Shown in pieces: positions 17,805-27,253 of a stretch of 64,000 bases of DNA (positions are counted from its first letter, which is position 1; each line of letters opens with the position of its first letter). The stretch covers positions 1 to 64,000 of the forward strand of contig CAVPYN010000001.1 of NCBI GenBank assembly GCA_963709995.1, written 5' to 3'. A program made the translations under genes and the position numbers. The DNA is from JAUIIK01 sp963709995 (lineage in GTDB: Bacteria; Chloroflexota; Chloroflexia; Thermomicrobiales; CFX8). A model generated the notes under the pieces. The model did not search any database, was not told where the DNA came from, and saw nothing but the letters and a program-made list of their open reading frames with translations.

Positions 17805-19813
17805 CGCGAACCTCCATCCGCCGGCGTCCAGGCGAGGATCATGGTGCCCCGGCCAGGCGCGCTCTCGATGTCCAGCGTCCCGTGCACCAGCCGCACGCGC
17901 TCGCGCATGCTCGCCAGGCCGAGGCGCATCCCCTCGCCGGGCTTCTCCGGATCGAAGCCGACACCGTCGTCGGAGACGGCCAGGAGCAGCCCGTCGTCCA
18001 CTGGGCGCAACGTGACCGCCGCCGCGCGAACGCCGGCGTGGCGGACCACGTTGTTCAACGCCTCCTGCGCCACGCGAAAGAGGCAGAGCGCGGCGTCCTT
18101 GCCGACGACCGCGGGCAGCGGATCGAGATCCACCGAGAGGTCGAGCCGGTTCTGGCGCTCCCTCCGTTCGCATTCCGCCCGAAGCGCCTCGGCCAGGCCG
18201 AGCTCCTCGAGGATCGAGGGGTGCAGCTGGTACGCCAGCGAGTGGATGTCCTCGCTGAGGCGTACGAGGCCCGCGCGCACCGCCTGCATCGCTTCTGCCT
18301 GCGCCTCGTCGGGAGCGACGAGCTCGGCGCGGCCGACGTCGATCGCCAGCACGGCCAGCCGCTGACTCACGTCGTCGTGCAGCTCGCGCGCGAGCAGCGC
18401 CCGTTCCTCCTCGTGGGCGCCGATCAGGCGCCGGCTCAGGTCGCGCAACTCTCCCTCGACGCGCATGCGGTCGCTGATGTCACGGAGGACGCCGTACGAC
18501 TTGACCGCGCGTCCGTCGGCGTCGCGCGCGGAGACACGTGCTATGTGGTGGACCCATTTCTGCCCTTGTCCGGGGGCCAGGAAGCGGTACTCGAGGATGA
18601 GACGCTCCACCGTCCCATCGTGCAGCTGCCGGCGCATCTCCATCACACGGGGGCGGTCGTCCGGATGCAGATGCTCCATCCAGAACTCCAAGGGCTGGAG
18701 GCCCTGCTCCCGGTCGGGAGGGATTCCGCAGAGGTCGCGAAACCGGTCGTCGATGTAGAGGGCGCCTGTGCCGAAGTCCACCTCGTAGAACGCGAGACCG
18801 GCGAGCTCGGCTCCTGCCATCAGACGCGCCTCGCTCGCTTGCAGGGCCTCCTGAGCGCACCTGCGCTCACTGACGTCAATGGAGACGCCCATCAACCTGT
18901 CCGGCTCGCCGGTGGGATTGAGGTGGGGCCGGGCACGGGAAGAGATCCATCGCACGCGGCCCTCGGCAGGAAGGACGATCCGGTAGTCGACGTCGGTGAG
19001 CTCGCCCTCCCGCGCCGACCGCTCTATGGCTCCCCGCACGATTCCCCAGTCGTCGGGATGCACCGACGCCCGCAGACGCTCCATCGTGATGAGCTCGTCA
19101 GGCAAGAACCCGAAAAGAGCACGAGCCCTCTCCGTGGCCCAGAAGACACCCGTGCCGTAGTCCAGGGTCCAGAGCCCAGCCTCGGCGGAGTCCGCCGCCA
19201 GGGCCATGCGATCCTGGCTCTCCCGCAAGGCTTCGTCGGCACGCTGGCGAGCCAGCGCCTGGGCGAAGACCTGCGCGACCAGCTGCAGCCGATTGATCAA
19301 CGTGACCGGCCAGTGACGGTGTGCGCGCAGGGTGTTGAAGGCCACTGCCCCGACGGGCGGAGCGCCTCCCACCGAGAGCGGGAGGCACAAGGTCGACTTG
19401 ATGCCGCCGCGGCGCGCGTACTCCAGGTCGACGGCGGCCTCCGCCGGCAGATCCTCCGGCGTGCGGAGCGCGACCACGCGGCCGGCCCGCATCTGCTTCA
19501 CTATCCAGGGGTAGTGCTCCTGGCGGGTCGGCTCGGGAAGTTGCAGGCCCGATAGGGCGGGGTAGGCGTGGGTGGGCAGGATGGAATCCTGGGCCGTGCC
19601 AGACCATTGCCAGAGCATCGCAAAGTCGATAGCGATGAACTCGCAGACACGACGCAGCGCGTCCTCGATCTCGTCGTGTACCTCGCCTCCCGCCAGGTTG
19701 ATGAACCTCGAGGAGAGCTCGGAGATCAGCGTCTCGAACTCGAGACGGCTCTCGGTCTGCTCCGTTGAGCGCGGTGTCTCATCGCCATCGGCCACGCTGC
19801 CACGGTACATCAT
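17801..19813 (-). CDS. GAF-PAS-PAS sensor histidine kinase, HisKA_3 type
   Basis: An intact 670-residue kinase without clear membrane segments. Order: GAF domain (about 25-185), PAS-PAC (about 200-325), second PAS-PAC (about 330-455), HisKA_3 dimerisation domain (RRLIGAHEEERALLARELHD, phosphoacceptor His in ELHDD), and HATPase_c with DDGVGFD and APGRGTMI. It phosphorylates the NarL-type partner encoded by the overlapping next gene. Cytosolic GAF/PAS sensing suggests a soluble or redox/gas signal; no heme or flavin ligand is evident. The start at 19813 has only a weak ribosome site, and GTG in frame 21 bases on is an alternative. Confidence 0.92.
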   Translation of the reverse strand: MMYRGSVADGDETPRSTEQTESRLEFETLISELSSRFINLAGGEVHDEIEDALRRVCEFIAIDFAMLWQWSGTAQDSILPTHAYPALSGLQLPEPTRQEHYPWIVKQMRAGRVVALRTPEDLPAEAAVDLEYARRGGIKSTLCLPLSVGGAPPVGAVAFNTLRAHRHWPVTLINRLQLVAQVFAQALARQRADEALRESQDRMALAADSAEAGLWTLDYGTGVFWATERARALFGFLPDELITMERLRASVHPDDWGIVRGAIERSAREGELTDVDYRIVLPAEGRVRWISSRARPHLNPTGEPDRLMGVSIDVSERRCAQEALQASEARLMAGAELAGLAFYEVDFGTGALYIDDRFRDLCGIPPDREQGLQPLEFWMEHLHPDDRPRVMEMRRQLHDGTVERLILEYRFLAPGQGQKWVHHIARVSARDADGRAVKSYGVLRDISDRMRVEGELRDLSRRLIGAHEEERALLARELHDDVSQRLAVLAIDVGRAELVAPDEAQAEAMQAVRAGLVRLSEDIHSLAYQLHPSILEELGLAEALRAECERRERQNRLDLSVDLDPLPAVVGKDAALCLFRVAQEALNNVVRHAGVRAAAVTLRPVDDGLLLAVSDDGVGFDPEKPGEGMRLGLASMRERVRLVHGTLDIESAPGRGTMILAWTPADGGSR

Positions 19814-19846
19814 CCGCCGACCATAGGGCGCCCCACGGCCCGGGGA

Positions 19847-19914
19847 CCTCGTAGTTCCCGGGCAACGGACCCCGTACTATCCCGAGGTCACAGCCCTCCC
19901 GATCCTGACTAGTC
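19847..19914 (+). repeat. 68-bp inverted element B (shared promoter candidate)
   Basis: Reverse complement of 17029-17096 with a 34-base identical core at 19870-19903. It lies 62 bases before the receiver gene (19977) and, on the other strand, 33 bases before the kinase start. Its left end overlaps an imperfect dyad, CGGG-N12-CCCG at 19841-19860. Confidence 0.8.
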
Positions 19915-19976
19915 TCTACTCGACCCGCTGCCGACAGGTATCGCGGCGATCACAGTCGCCGAGATGGATGGCATGA

Positions 19977-20411
19977 ATGTCCGACAATCCTCCCAGTTGC
20001 GTGCTGCTTGCGGACCGCCACCACGGCCTCGCCGAAGGCGTGCGCGGGCTGCTCGAGACGACGTTCGGGTCTGTGGTCATGGTCGCCGACGAGGCGTCGT
20101 TGCTCGAGGGGGCGAGCCGGCTCCGACCCGACGTGGCGGTCGTGGACCTGTCCCTGGCTGCGGACAACAACCTGGTGTGGCTGAGAGCGCTTCGGCGAAG
20201 TCTTCCTGAGCTCAAGGTGATCGTCCTCAGCGTCTGCGACGAGGAGAGCGTGCGCCGGGCGGCCATGGAGGCCGGCGCCGACGCCTTCGTGCTCAAGCGA
20301 GCGCTCGCGACCGATCTGCTGCCCGCTGTCGCGCGCGTCAGAGGAAGCGAACGTGGCAGTGCGTCGGGCGAAGCGAACGCCGACTCGACGCAAGCATCTC
20401 ATCGCGGGTAG
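19977..20411 (+). CDS. Receiver-only response regulator
   Basis: A 144-residue protein with a receiver domain (residues 8-122) and a short polar tail, with no output domain. D57 in VAVVDLSLA and the Lys in VLKRA are kept. The acidic pair is D13-R14 instead of two acids, which would weaken metal binding, so phosphorylation may be altered. It is divergent from the sensor kinase and shares an upstream element with the DUF7144 gene. It may act as a phosphate sink or partner in the same circuit. ATG 19973 in another frame is not used; 19977 fits the domain. Confidence 0.85.
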   Translation: MSDNPPSCVLLADRHHGLAEGVRGLLETTFGSVVMVADEASLLEGASRLRPDVAVVDLSLAADNNLVWLRALRRSLPELKVIVLSVCDEESVRRAAMEAGADAFVLKRALATDLLPAVARVRGSERGSASGEANADSTQASHRG

Positions 20412-20491
20412 TAAGGTGACGACGGTCGCGGCCTGGACCCGGCCGGCGCCCAGCCACCCGCGGCAACAGGGAATCGCGAAAGGAAGCAACA

Positions 20492-22208
20492 GTGGAGCCC
20501 AGAGACAAGACTGCAGGCACACGAGTGATCATCGTGGGCGGGGTGGCCGGCGGCGCCTCGTGCGCGGCGCGCCTGCGCAGGCTGGACGAGAACGCCGAGA
20601 TCCTCATGGTGGAGCGCGGCCCCTACGTCTCGTACGCGAACTGCGGGCTTCCGTACTACATCGGCGGCGTGATCGAGCAGCAGTCGAACCTCCTGGTCGC
20701 GACGGCGGACACCTTCCGCGAACTGTTCGCCGTCGACGCGAGGACGAACTGCGAGGTGGTGGGAATCGCGGCGGCCGAGAAGACGGTGCAGCTCAAGGAC
20801 CGCGACACCGGTGAGGTGACCCTCGAGCACTACGACAAGCTCGTCATCTCACCCGGGGCAGCTCCCATCCGCCCCCCCATGCCGGGGATCGACCTTCCCC
20901 GGGATCTTCGGCGTGAGGACGGTGCCGGACGCCGGCCAGATACGCGCCTGGATCGATGAGCGTCGCGGCAGAGCGAACGGGATGGACACCTACACGGGAT
21001 TCCAGGCGCGCACAAGAGCGCTGCGTGCCGTGGTCGTCGGCGGAGGCTTCATCGGCATCGAGACGGCCGAGAACCTGGTCGGACTCGGCTTCGAGGTCAC
21101 GCTGCTGCAACGCGGCGAGCAGATCATGGGCCCGCTCGATCCCGAGATGGCGCGTTACGTGGAGCGCCATCTGGACAAGCACGGGGTGCGGGTCCTGCTG
21201 AACGCCGCGGCGTCCGGATTCCGCGAGGCCGCGGATGGGTCACTCGAGGTGCTCGGCGGCGAAGGCCGGGTGTACCCGGCGGACATCGTGATCCTGGGTA
21301 TCGGCGTGCGTCCCGAGACCGCGCTCGCGGAGATGGCCGGCATCGAGGTCGGCGACCTCGGCGGCATCCGGGTCGACGACCAGATGCGCACCAGCGATCC
21401 GGATATCTTCGCCGTCGGCGATGCCGTCGAGAAGAAGGATTGCATGACCGGCGAGTGGTCCCTCGTCGCGCTTGCGGGGCCGGCGAACCGCCAGGGCCGC
21501 ATCGCGGCCGACGTGATCGCCGGTCGCGACTCGCGCTTCCGCGGCACGCAGGGTACCGCGATCCTCGGCGTCTTCGGGGCAGCGGTCGCCTGGACCGGCG
21601 TCAACGAGAAGACCCTCCGCCGCGCGGGCGACGACGACTTCGAGAAGATCTACCTCTATCCGAACTCGCACGCAGGGTACTACCCCGGCGCCACGCTGCT
21701 CGCCATCAAGGTGCTCTTCCGCAAATCCGACGGCCGGCTCCTCGGAGCGCAGGCCGTGGGCAGGCAGGGTGTCGACAAACGGATCGATGCCTTCGCCATG
21801 GCGATCCAGCTGGGTGGGACCATCTACGACCTGGAGGAGTGCGAGCTCTGCTACGCGCCGCAGTTCGGCATGGCGAAGTCGCCCGCCAACTTCGCCGGAA
21901 TGGTAGGGGCCAACGTCCTTCGCGACGACATGCCGATCGTCCATTGGGACGCCCTTGCAGACGGCTTCCTCCTCGACGTTCGCCATCCCGAGGAACTCGC
22001 CGTCGAGCAGCTGCCGGGGGTGGTCAACATCCCGGTCGACGAGCTCCGCGGACGGCTGGACGAGCTCCCCCGCGACCAGGAGATCCTGGTCATCTGCCGC
22101 TCGGGCCAGCGCGCCTACTACGCCACGCGAATCCTCCTGCAGAACGGCTTCAACGCCCGGACCGTCGCCGGCGGCATGCTGTCGCACGAGATCTTCGCGA
22201 CGCTATGA
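20492..22208 (+). CDS. CoA-disulfide reductase / NADH oxidase with rhodanese domain, one frameshift
   Basis: A flavoprotein of about 570 residues. The N-terminal FAD site (RVIIVGGVAGGASCAARLRR) is followed by the redox cysteine in YANCGLPYYIGG, the NAD site AVVVGGGFIGIETAE, the FAD segment DIFAVGDAVE and a C-terminal dimer domain. A rhodanese domain with cysteine in VICRSGQRA ends the protein. It probably reduces CoA or polysulfide disulfides and passes sulfane sulfur to the rhodanese site. A +1 insertion in a C run near 20905 breaks the frame. The stop overlaps a possible ATG of the next gene, so it probably starts the operon to 26448. Confidence 0.9.
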
Positions 22209-22246
22209 AGACAGCGACGACGACCCCGAGCGAAAGGAGTCACGAC

Positions 22247-23137
22247 ATGGCCGACGGGAGCGCCAGGCGCCTCGTGGAGTTCGACGTCGCCGTAGCAGCC
22301 GGCGCGGGACTCGGCGAGGGTCCGCGCTGGGACGCCGCGACCGAAACGCTGCTCTGGGTCGATATCCCCGGACGGAGCGTGCACCGCTACGATCCGTCGA
22401 CGGGCGAGGACACGGTGGAATCCGTCCCCGACGTCGTCAGCCTCGCCCTCCCGCGCCGGCGGGGAGGCGTCGTCGCCGGGCTCCCCGACGGCCTGCACTT
22501 CCTCGACGGAGAGCGGTCGCCCCTGATCGCGGCCATCGAGTCCGAGCGGGCCGACACGCGCACCAACGACGGCGCCTGTGACGCGGCGGGGCGGCTGTGG
22601 GTCGGGACGATGGCGCTCGACGAGCGTTCGCCGGTGGCCGCGCTGTACCGGGTGGATTCGCACCTGGGCGTCACGACCGTCCTCACCGGGACGACGATCT
22701 CGAACGGCCTCGGCTGGAGTCCCTCCGGGCGCAAGTTCTACTTCATCGACAGCCCGACCCGCCGCGTCGACGTGTTCGACTGCGATCCGGAGACGGGCGC
22801 CCTCGAGAATCGGCGGCGGTTCGCCGCCGTCGAGGTCGAGGGCGCCGTCCCGGACGGCCTTGCCGTCGACGCCGAGGGCGGGGTCTGGGTGGCGCTCCAC
22901 GGTGGTTGGGGCCTGCAACGCTTCTCGCCCGACGGCGAGCTCGCGACGACCGCGGAGCTTCCGGTCGCGCGGATCACCAGTTGCTGTTTCGGCGGCGGCG
23001 ACCTGCGCGACCTGTACGTCACGACCCGACGCGAAGGCCTCGGCGCGAGCGATCTCGCCGCGCAGCCGCTGGCCGGCGCGCTCCTGCGCCTGGACGCCGG
23101 CGTGACCGGACTCCCGACCCACGCGTTCGCCGGCTGA
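22247..23137 (+). CDS. SMP-30/gluconolactonase family lactonase
   Basis: An intact six-bladed propeller hydrolase of about 296 residues. Metal ligands are seen as Glu in LGEGPRWDAATETLLWVDI, Asn in TNDGACDAAGRLWVGTM, Asn in ISNGLGWS and Asp in PDGLAVDAEGGVWVA. The family opens sugar lactones such as gluconolactone. ATG 22247 is preferred because AAGGAG lies seven bases upstream; an in-frame ATG at 22205 overlaps the previous stop. It precedes a glucose-dehydrogenase-like SDR, which would make exactly such lactones. Confidence 0.88.
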   Translation: MADGSARRLVEFDVAVAAGAGLGEGPRWDAATETLLWVDIPGRSVHRYDPSTGEDTVESVPDVVSLALPRRRGGVVAGLPDGLHFLDGERSPLIAAIESERADTRTNDGACDAAGRLWVGTMALDERSPVAALYRVDSHLGVTTVLTGTTISNGLGWSPSGRKFYFIDSPTRRVDVFDCDPETGALENRRRFAAVEVEGAVPDGLAVDAEGGVWVALHGGWGLQRFSPDGELATTAELPVARITSCCFGGGDLRDLYVTTRREGLGASDLAAQPLAGALLRLDAGVTGLPTHAFAG

Positions 23138-23158
23138 GCGCGGAAAGGCGGTACCAGC

Positions 23159-23926
23159 ATGAGACTCGAAGGCAAAGCGGCGCTCGTCACCGGCAGTTCC
23201 AGCGGCATCGGCGAGGCAATCGCGCTGCGCTTCGCCCGCGAGGGCGCCGACGTCGCCGTCCACTATCACCACGGCGAGGACGAGGCGCAGCGAGTTGTCG
23301 GCGCGATTGCGAGGCTGGGCAGAACGTCGGTCGCGCTGGGCGCGAACGTCGGCGTGGCCGCGGAGGCCGAGGGGCTCGTGCGCGACGCGCACGCTGCTCT
23401 CGGCCGCCTCGACATCCTCGTGAACAACGCCGGCGTCGAGGTCCGCGAGCCGTTCGTCGAGGTCAGCGAGAAGCACTACGACCTGGTCCTCGGAGTCAAC
23501 CTCAAGGGGGCGTTCTTCGCCGCCCAGACCGCGGCGAAGCTCATGATCGCAGCCGGCCACGGCGGGCGCATCGTGAACGTGTCCTCCATCCACGAGGACG
23601 TCGCCTTCCTCCAGTACGCCACGTACACGGCGTCCAAGGGCGGCATGCGCATGCTCACGCGCACGATCTGCCAGGAGCTGGCGCCCCACGGCGTCACCGT
23701 CAACAACATCGCCCCCGGAGCCATCGCGACGCCGATCAACAAACGCACGCTCGGCGACGGCGAGCTGCTCCACGCGCTCCAGGACGTGATCCCCAGCGGT
23801 CGTCTGGGCGACCCCGACGAGGTTGCGAGCGTCGCCGTGTTCCTCGCCTCGGACGAGGCTGCGTATGTCACCGGCAGCACCTATTACATCGACGGCGGCA
23901 TGGCCCGCTGGAACAAGGGACTGTGA
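23159..23926 (+). CDS. Short-chain dehydrogenase, glucose 1-dehydrogenase-like
   Basis: An intact 255-residue SDR with TGSSSGIGEA (cofactor loop), ILVNNAGVE, the catalytic Ser in IVNVSSIHED, Tyr and Lys in YATYTASKGG, and NNIAPGAIATPIN. The overall look is that of glucose 1-dehydrogenase. The preceding lactonase gene suggests a route sugar to sugar lactone to sugar acid. GGAAAGGCGG precedes the ATG. Other NAD(P)-dependent alcohol oxidations cannot be excluded. Confidence 0.88.
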   Translation: MRLEGKAALVTGSSSGIGEAIALRFAREGADVAVHYHHGEDEAQRVVGAIARLGRTSVALGANVGVAAEAEGLVRDAHAALGRLDILVNNAGVEVREPFVEVSEKHYDLVLGVNLKGAFFAAQTAAKLMIAAGHGGRIVNVSSIHEDVAFLQYATYTASKGGMRMLTRTICQELAPHGVTVNNIAPGAIATPINKRTLGDGELLHALQDVIPSGRLGDPDEVASVAVFLASDEAAYVTGSTYYIDGGMARWNKGL

Positions 23927-23961
23927 GTCAGTCGCGACCGCACGACACAGGAGGGGCGACG

Positions 23962-24333
23962 ATGACCGAGCCGACGCGCGCATTCTTCGAGAGACTCGCG
24001 GAGGAGCACCAGCCTCTGCTCCAGAGCATGACCGGCGTGGTGCGCTTCGATATCGCCGACGGCGAGCGCACCGAGCACTGGTATCTTCAGATTCGCAAGG
24101 GCGACATCACCGTGTCCCACAAAGGGCCAGAGCCCGACTGCGTGCTCAGCGCCGACATCGCCACGGTGGACGCCATCCTCACGGGCAAGATGAACGCCAT
24201 GGCCGCAGTGCTGCGGGGCGCGCTCGAGGTCCAGGGCAAGGTCGTCCTGCTGACGGCGCTGCAGCGACTCTTCCCCGGTTCGGACGGGCATGTCGCCGCA
24301 CCCACGGCCGGGTATGCGAGGAGATCGTCATGA
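23962..24333 (+). CDS. SCP2 sterol-carrier-domain protein
   Basis: A 123-residue single-domain protein with SCP2 features: VVRFDIADGERTEHWYLQI, a GDITVSHKGPEPDCVLSAD strand pair, and the TGKMNAMAAVLRGALEVQGK helix. Such domains bind lipids or acyl-CoA. AGGAGGGG precedes the ATG. Its TGA overlaps the ATG of the debranching-enzyme gene (ATGA at 24330), so expression is coupled, though the functional link is unclear. Confidence 0.85.
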   Translation: MTEPTRAFFERLAEEHQPLLQSMTGVVRFDIADGERTEHWYLQIRKGDITVSHKGPEPDCVLSADIATVDAILTGKMNAMAAVLRGALEVQGKVVLLTALQRLFPGSDGHVAAPTAGYARRSS

Positions 24334-26448
24334 GCGCCGAGGTCAAGATCCTGGACGGCAACACGTTCGTCGTCAGCGACGACCGCGGCGACATCGAGGC
24401 CTCGCTGACCGACCCGACCGGCCTGTTCTCCTTCGACACCCGGTTCCTCTCGAAGTGGGTGCTCACCGTTGACGGCCAGCGCCTCAACCCGCTGTCGGTC
24501 GACGACCTGCAGTACTTCGAGACCCGGTTCTTCCTCGTGCCGGGCACCGGGACCGTCTACATCGACGCCAAGACGTCGGTGATCCGCCAGCGCGCCGTCG
24601 GTGGAGGCTTCCACGAGGAGCTCACGATCCTCAACCACGACGAGACGGCCATCGACGTCGAGGTGCGCGTCGAAGCGGCCTCTGACTTCGCCGACCTCTT
24701 CGAGGTCAAAGACGATCTGCAGAAGAAGGGCGAGTACTACGCAAGCGTCGACGACGGCCGACTGGTGCTCGGCTACCGTCGTGAGACGTATGTGCGCGAG
24801 ACGTGGATCTCGGCGACCGCGGCCTGCGCGATCGACGACCACGGCCTCACGTTCCGAGCCCATGTGGAACCGCACGGGGAGTGGACGACCGACCTGCACG
24901 TGACGCCCGGGCGCGGCGCCGGCGGGATGACGATCGCCGAGCCGAAATACGAGCGGGACGCCAAGAAGGCGCGGCCCAACATGGAGCGCAGCCTCGACGA
25001 AGTGGCTCGACGACGCACCGCGCATCGCCTGCGACTGGGATCCGCTCAAGCGGACGTACCAGCGCAGCCTGGTGGACCTCGCGGCCCTGCGCTTCTCGCC
25101 GGTGTCGCTGCCCGGCCACTACCTGCCGGCGGCCGGGCTGCCCTGGTTCATGACCATGTTCGGCCGCGACAGCATCTTCACCAGCCTCCAGGCGCTGCCC
25201 TTCACGCCGGAGCTCGCGCGGACGACGCTCGTGCGCGCTGGGCCTGTGGCAGGGGTCGCGCCGCGACGACTTCCGCGACGAGGACCCGGGACGCATCCTC
25301 CACGAGCTGCGCTTCGGCGAGATGACCGCCTTCGAGGAGCGGCCGCACTCGCCCTACTACGGCTCCGTGGACGCGACGCCGCTCTTCGTGGTGCTCCTCG
25401 ATGAGTACGAGCGCTGGACCGGCGACGTGAAGCTGGTCCGGTCGCTCGAACACCAGGCACGGGCGGCGCTGGCCTGGATCGACGACTACGCCGACCTGCA
25501 GGACAACGGCTACATCTCGTATCAGCGGCGCAACGAGGAGACGGGTCTCGAGAACCAGTGCTGGAAGGACTCCTGGGACTCGATCTCGTACCGGGACGGT
25601 CGCCTGCCGGGCTTCCCGCGCGCCACCTGCGAGCTGCAGGGCTACGCCTACGACGCCAAGGTGCGCGGCGCCCGGCTGGCACGCGAGGTGTGGCGCGATC
25701 CCGACTTCGCCAAGCAGCTCGAGAAGGAGGCGGCGGACCTGAAGCGCCGCTTCAACCGCGACTTCTGGCTCGCCGACGAAAGGTACTACGCGATCGCGCT
25801 GGAGGCCGACGGCAGCAAGTCGACGCCCTCGCTTCGAACAACGGCCATCTTCTCTGGAGCGGGATCGTCGACAAGACCAAGGCGAAGGCCGTTGCCAGCC
25901 ACCTCATGTCGCCGGCGATGTACTCGGGCTGGGGCGTGCGCACCTTGGCCATCGGCGAGACCCGCTACAACCCGATCGGCTACCACGTCGGCACCATCTG
26001 GCCGTTCGACAACTCGTTCATCGCCTGGGGGCTCCGACGGTACGGTTTCAAAGACGAGGCGGCGCGCATCGCCGCGGGTATCCTCGACGCCGCCGAGTTC
26101 TTCGACGGCCGCCTGCCCGAGGCGTTCGGCGGCTACCCTCGGGAGCTGACCAAGTACCCGGTGCAGTACCCGACGTCCTGCAGCCCGCAGGCTTGGTCCA
26201 CAGGCGCGCCGCTTCTGTTCTTGCGCACGATGCTCGGACTCGAGCCGACCGGGGACCACCTCATCGTCGACCCGGCCCTGCCGACGGGCATCGGTCGGCT
26301 GGAACTGCTCGACATCCCCGGTCGCTGGGGCAGGATGGACGCGTTCGGCCGCGGCCGCGTCGACGTCGACAAGCGGCCGCGTGCGCGCTCCCAGCTCGGC
26401 GTCGTGCCGCAGAACGAGACAAGGCGCCGTGGCGCAAGTGGCAAGTAG
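24330..26448 (+). CDS. Glycogen-debranching-type glucosidase (GDE_N + AGL domain), frameshifted
   Basis: About 700 residues. The N-terminal domain (FVVSDDRGDIEASLTDPTGL) is a glycogen-debranching N-terminal type, and the C-terminal (alpha/alpha)6 barrel has WFMTMFGRDSIFTSLQALPF, LENQCWKDSWDSI and YHVGTIWPFDNSFIAWGL, which hold the candidate catalytic acids. It likely removes alpha-1,6 branches or acts on trehalose-like glucans. Frames change near 25005 (+1), 25230 and 25822 (deletion). Length matches Actinomycetota homologues as I know them. It closes the sugar operon. Confidence 0.87.
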
Positions 26449-26582
26449 AGAGAGGGCGAGCAACGGTCGAGGCGGCTCGGCCGGCATGCTTCAAGAGAAG
26501 CGAACCGCGGTAGACCCTGCATCAGCGTCCGCTGACAGGCCTCACGTGGCGGACGAACGCCATATCACCTCCAGGAGGAACA

Positions 26583-27098
26583 ATGAGCGACGCACCAATC
26601 GATCTGTACATCGCCGGGTACAGCGACCCGACCGCCGCCAAGATCGACTTCGACGCCCTGAAGAAGGCGCAGCGCCAGGGCATCGTCTTCATCGACGGCG
26701 CCGTGCTCATCAGCCGTGACGCCGACGGCACCGATGCACGTCAAGGAGAGCGGCGACCACGACGTCTTCAAGGGCGCCACCGTCGGCGTCGCCGGCGGCC
26801 TCGTCGTCGGCCTCTTCGCACCGCCGCTGCTCGGCGCGATGGTCGTCGGCGGCCTCATCGGCGGCCTGGTCGGCAAGCTCGCCAAGCATCACGACGAGAA
26901 GGGCATCGCGCAGGACGTCGAGGACGTCGTCCCGCCCGGCACGTCGGGCGTCATCGCGGTCTTCGAGGAGATCTGGGTCGACGAGGTCGAGCGGCAGCTG
27001 GCCAAGGCCGACAAGAAGGCCGCTCAAGAAGGCCGACAAGGACACCGCCGACGAGCTCAAGAAGAGCTCTGGCCGGCGCCAAGAAGCAGGAGGCGTAG
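26583..27098 (+). CDS. DUF1269 family protein, three compensating insertions
   Basis: A DUF1269-type protein of about 171 residues: IDLYIAGYSDPTAAKIDF, then two glycine-rich membrane segments (GVAGGLVVGLFAPPLLGAMV, GGLIGGLVGKLA), DVVPPGTSGVIAVFEE and a lysine/alanine-rich end. The insert GLFAPPLL matches the domain fused to sulfatase at 7977. +1 insertions near 26733, 27023 and 27066 sum to three, so an open frame spans the gene while the middle is read wrongly. CCAGGAGG precedes the ATG. The gap 26449-26582 holds nothing else I can name. Confidence 0.85.
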   Translation: MSDAPIDLYIAGYSDPTAAKIDFDALKKAQRQGIVFIDGAVLISRDADGTDARQGERRPRRLQGRHRRRRRRPRRRPLRTAAARRDGRRRPHRRPGRQARQASRREGHRAGRRGRRPARHVGRHRGLRGDLGRRGRAAAGQGRQEGRSRRPTRTPPTSSRRALAGAKKQEA

Positions 27099-27132
27099 AC
27101 GACCGCTCGGCCTGACGGCAGAAGTAGCGTTC

Positions 27133-27177
27133 GGCGCGAGGGGCGGAGCGAGGGATCCTTCCTCCGCCCCTCGCGCC
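27133..27177 (+). terminator. Long hairpin after DUF1269 gene
   Basis: GGCGCGAGGGGCGGAG at 27133-27148 pairs perfectly with 27162-27177, leaving a 13-base loop. It sits 35 bases after the DUF1269 stop and 76 before the TMEM175 gene. No long T tract follows. Confidence 0.7.
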
Positions 27178-27253
27178 GTTCCGGACCGGGGACAAGGGCG
27201 GCGGCGGCGCGCGCCGGACGACCCGCAGGGACCATCGGACAGGAAAGGTCGTC

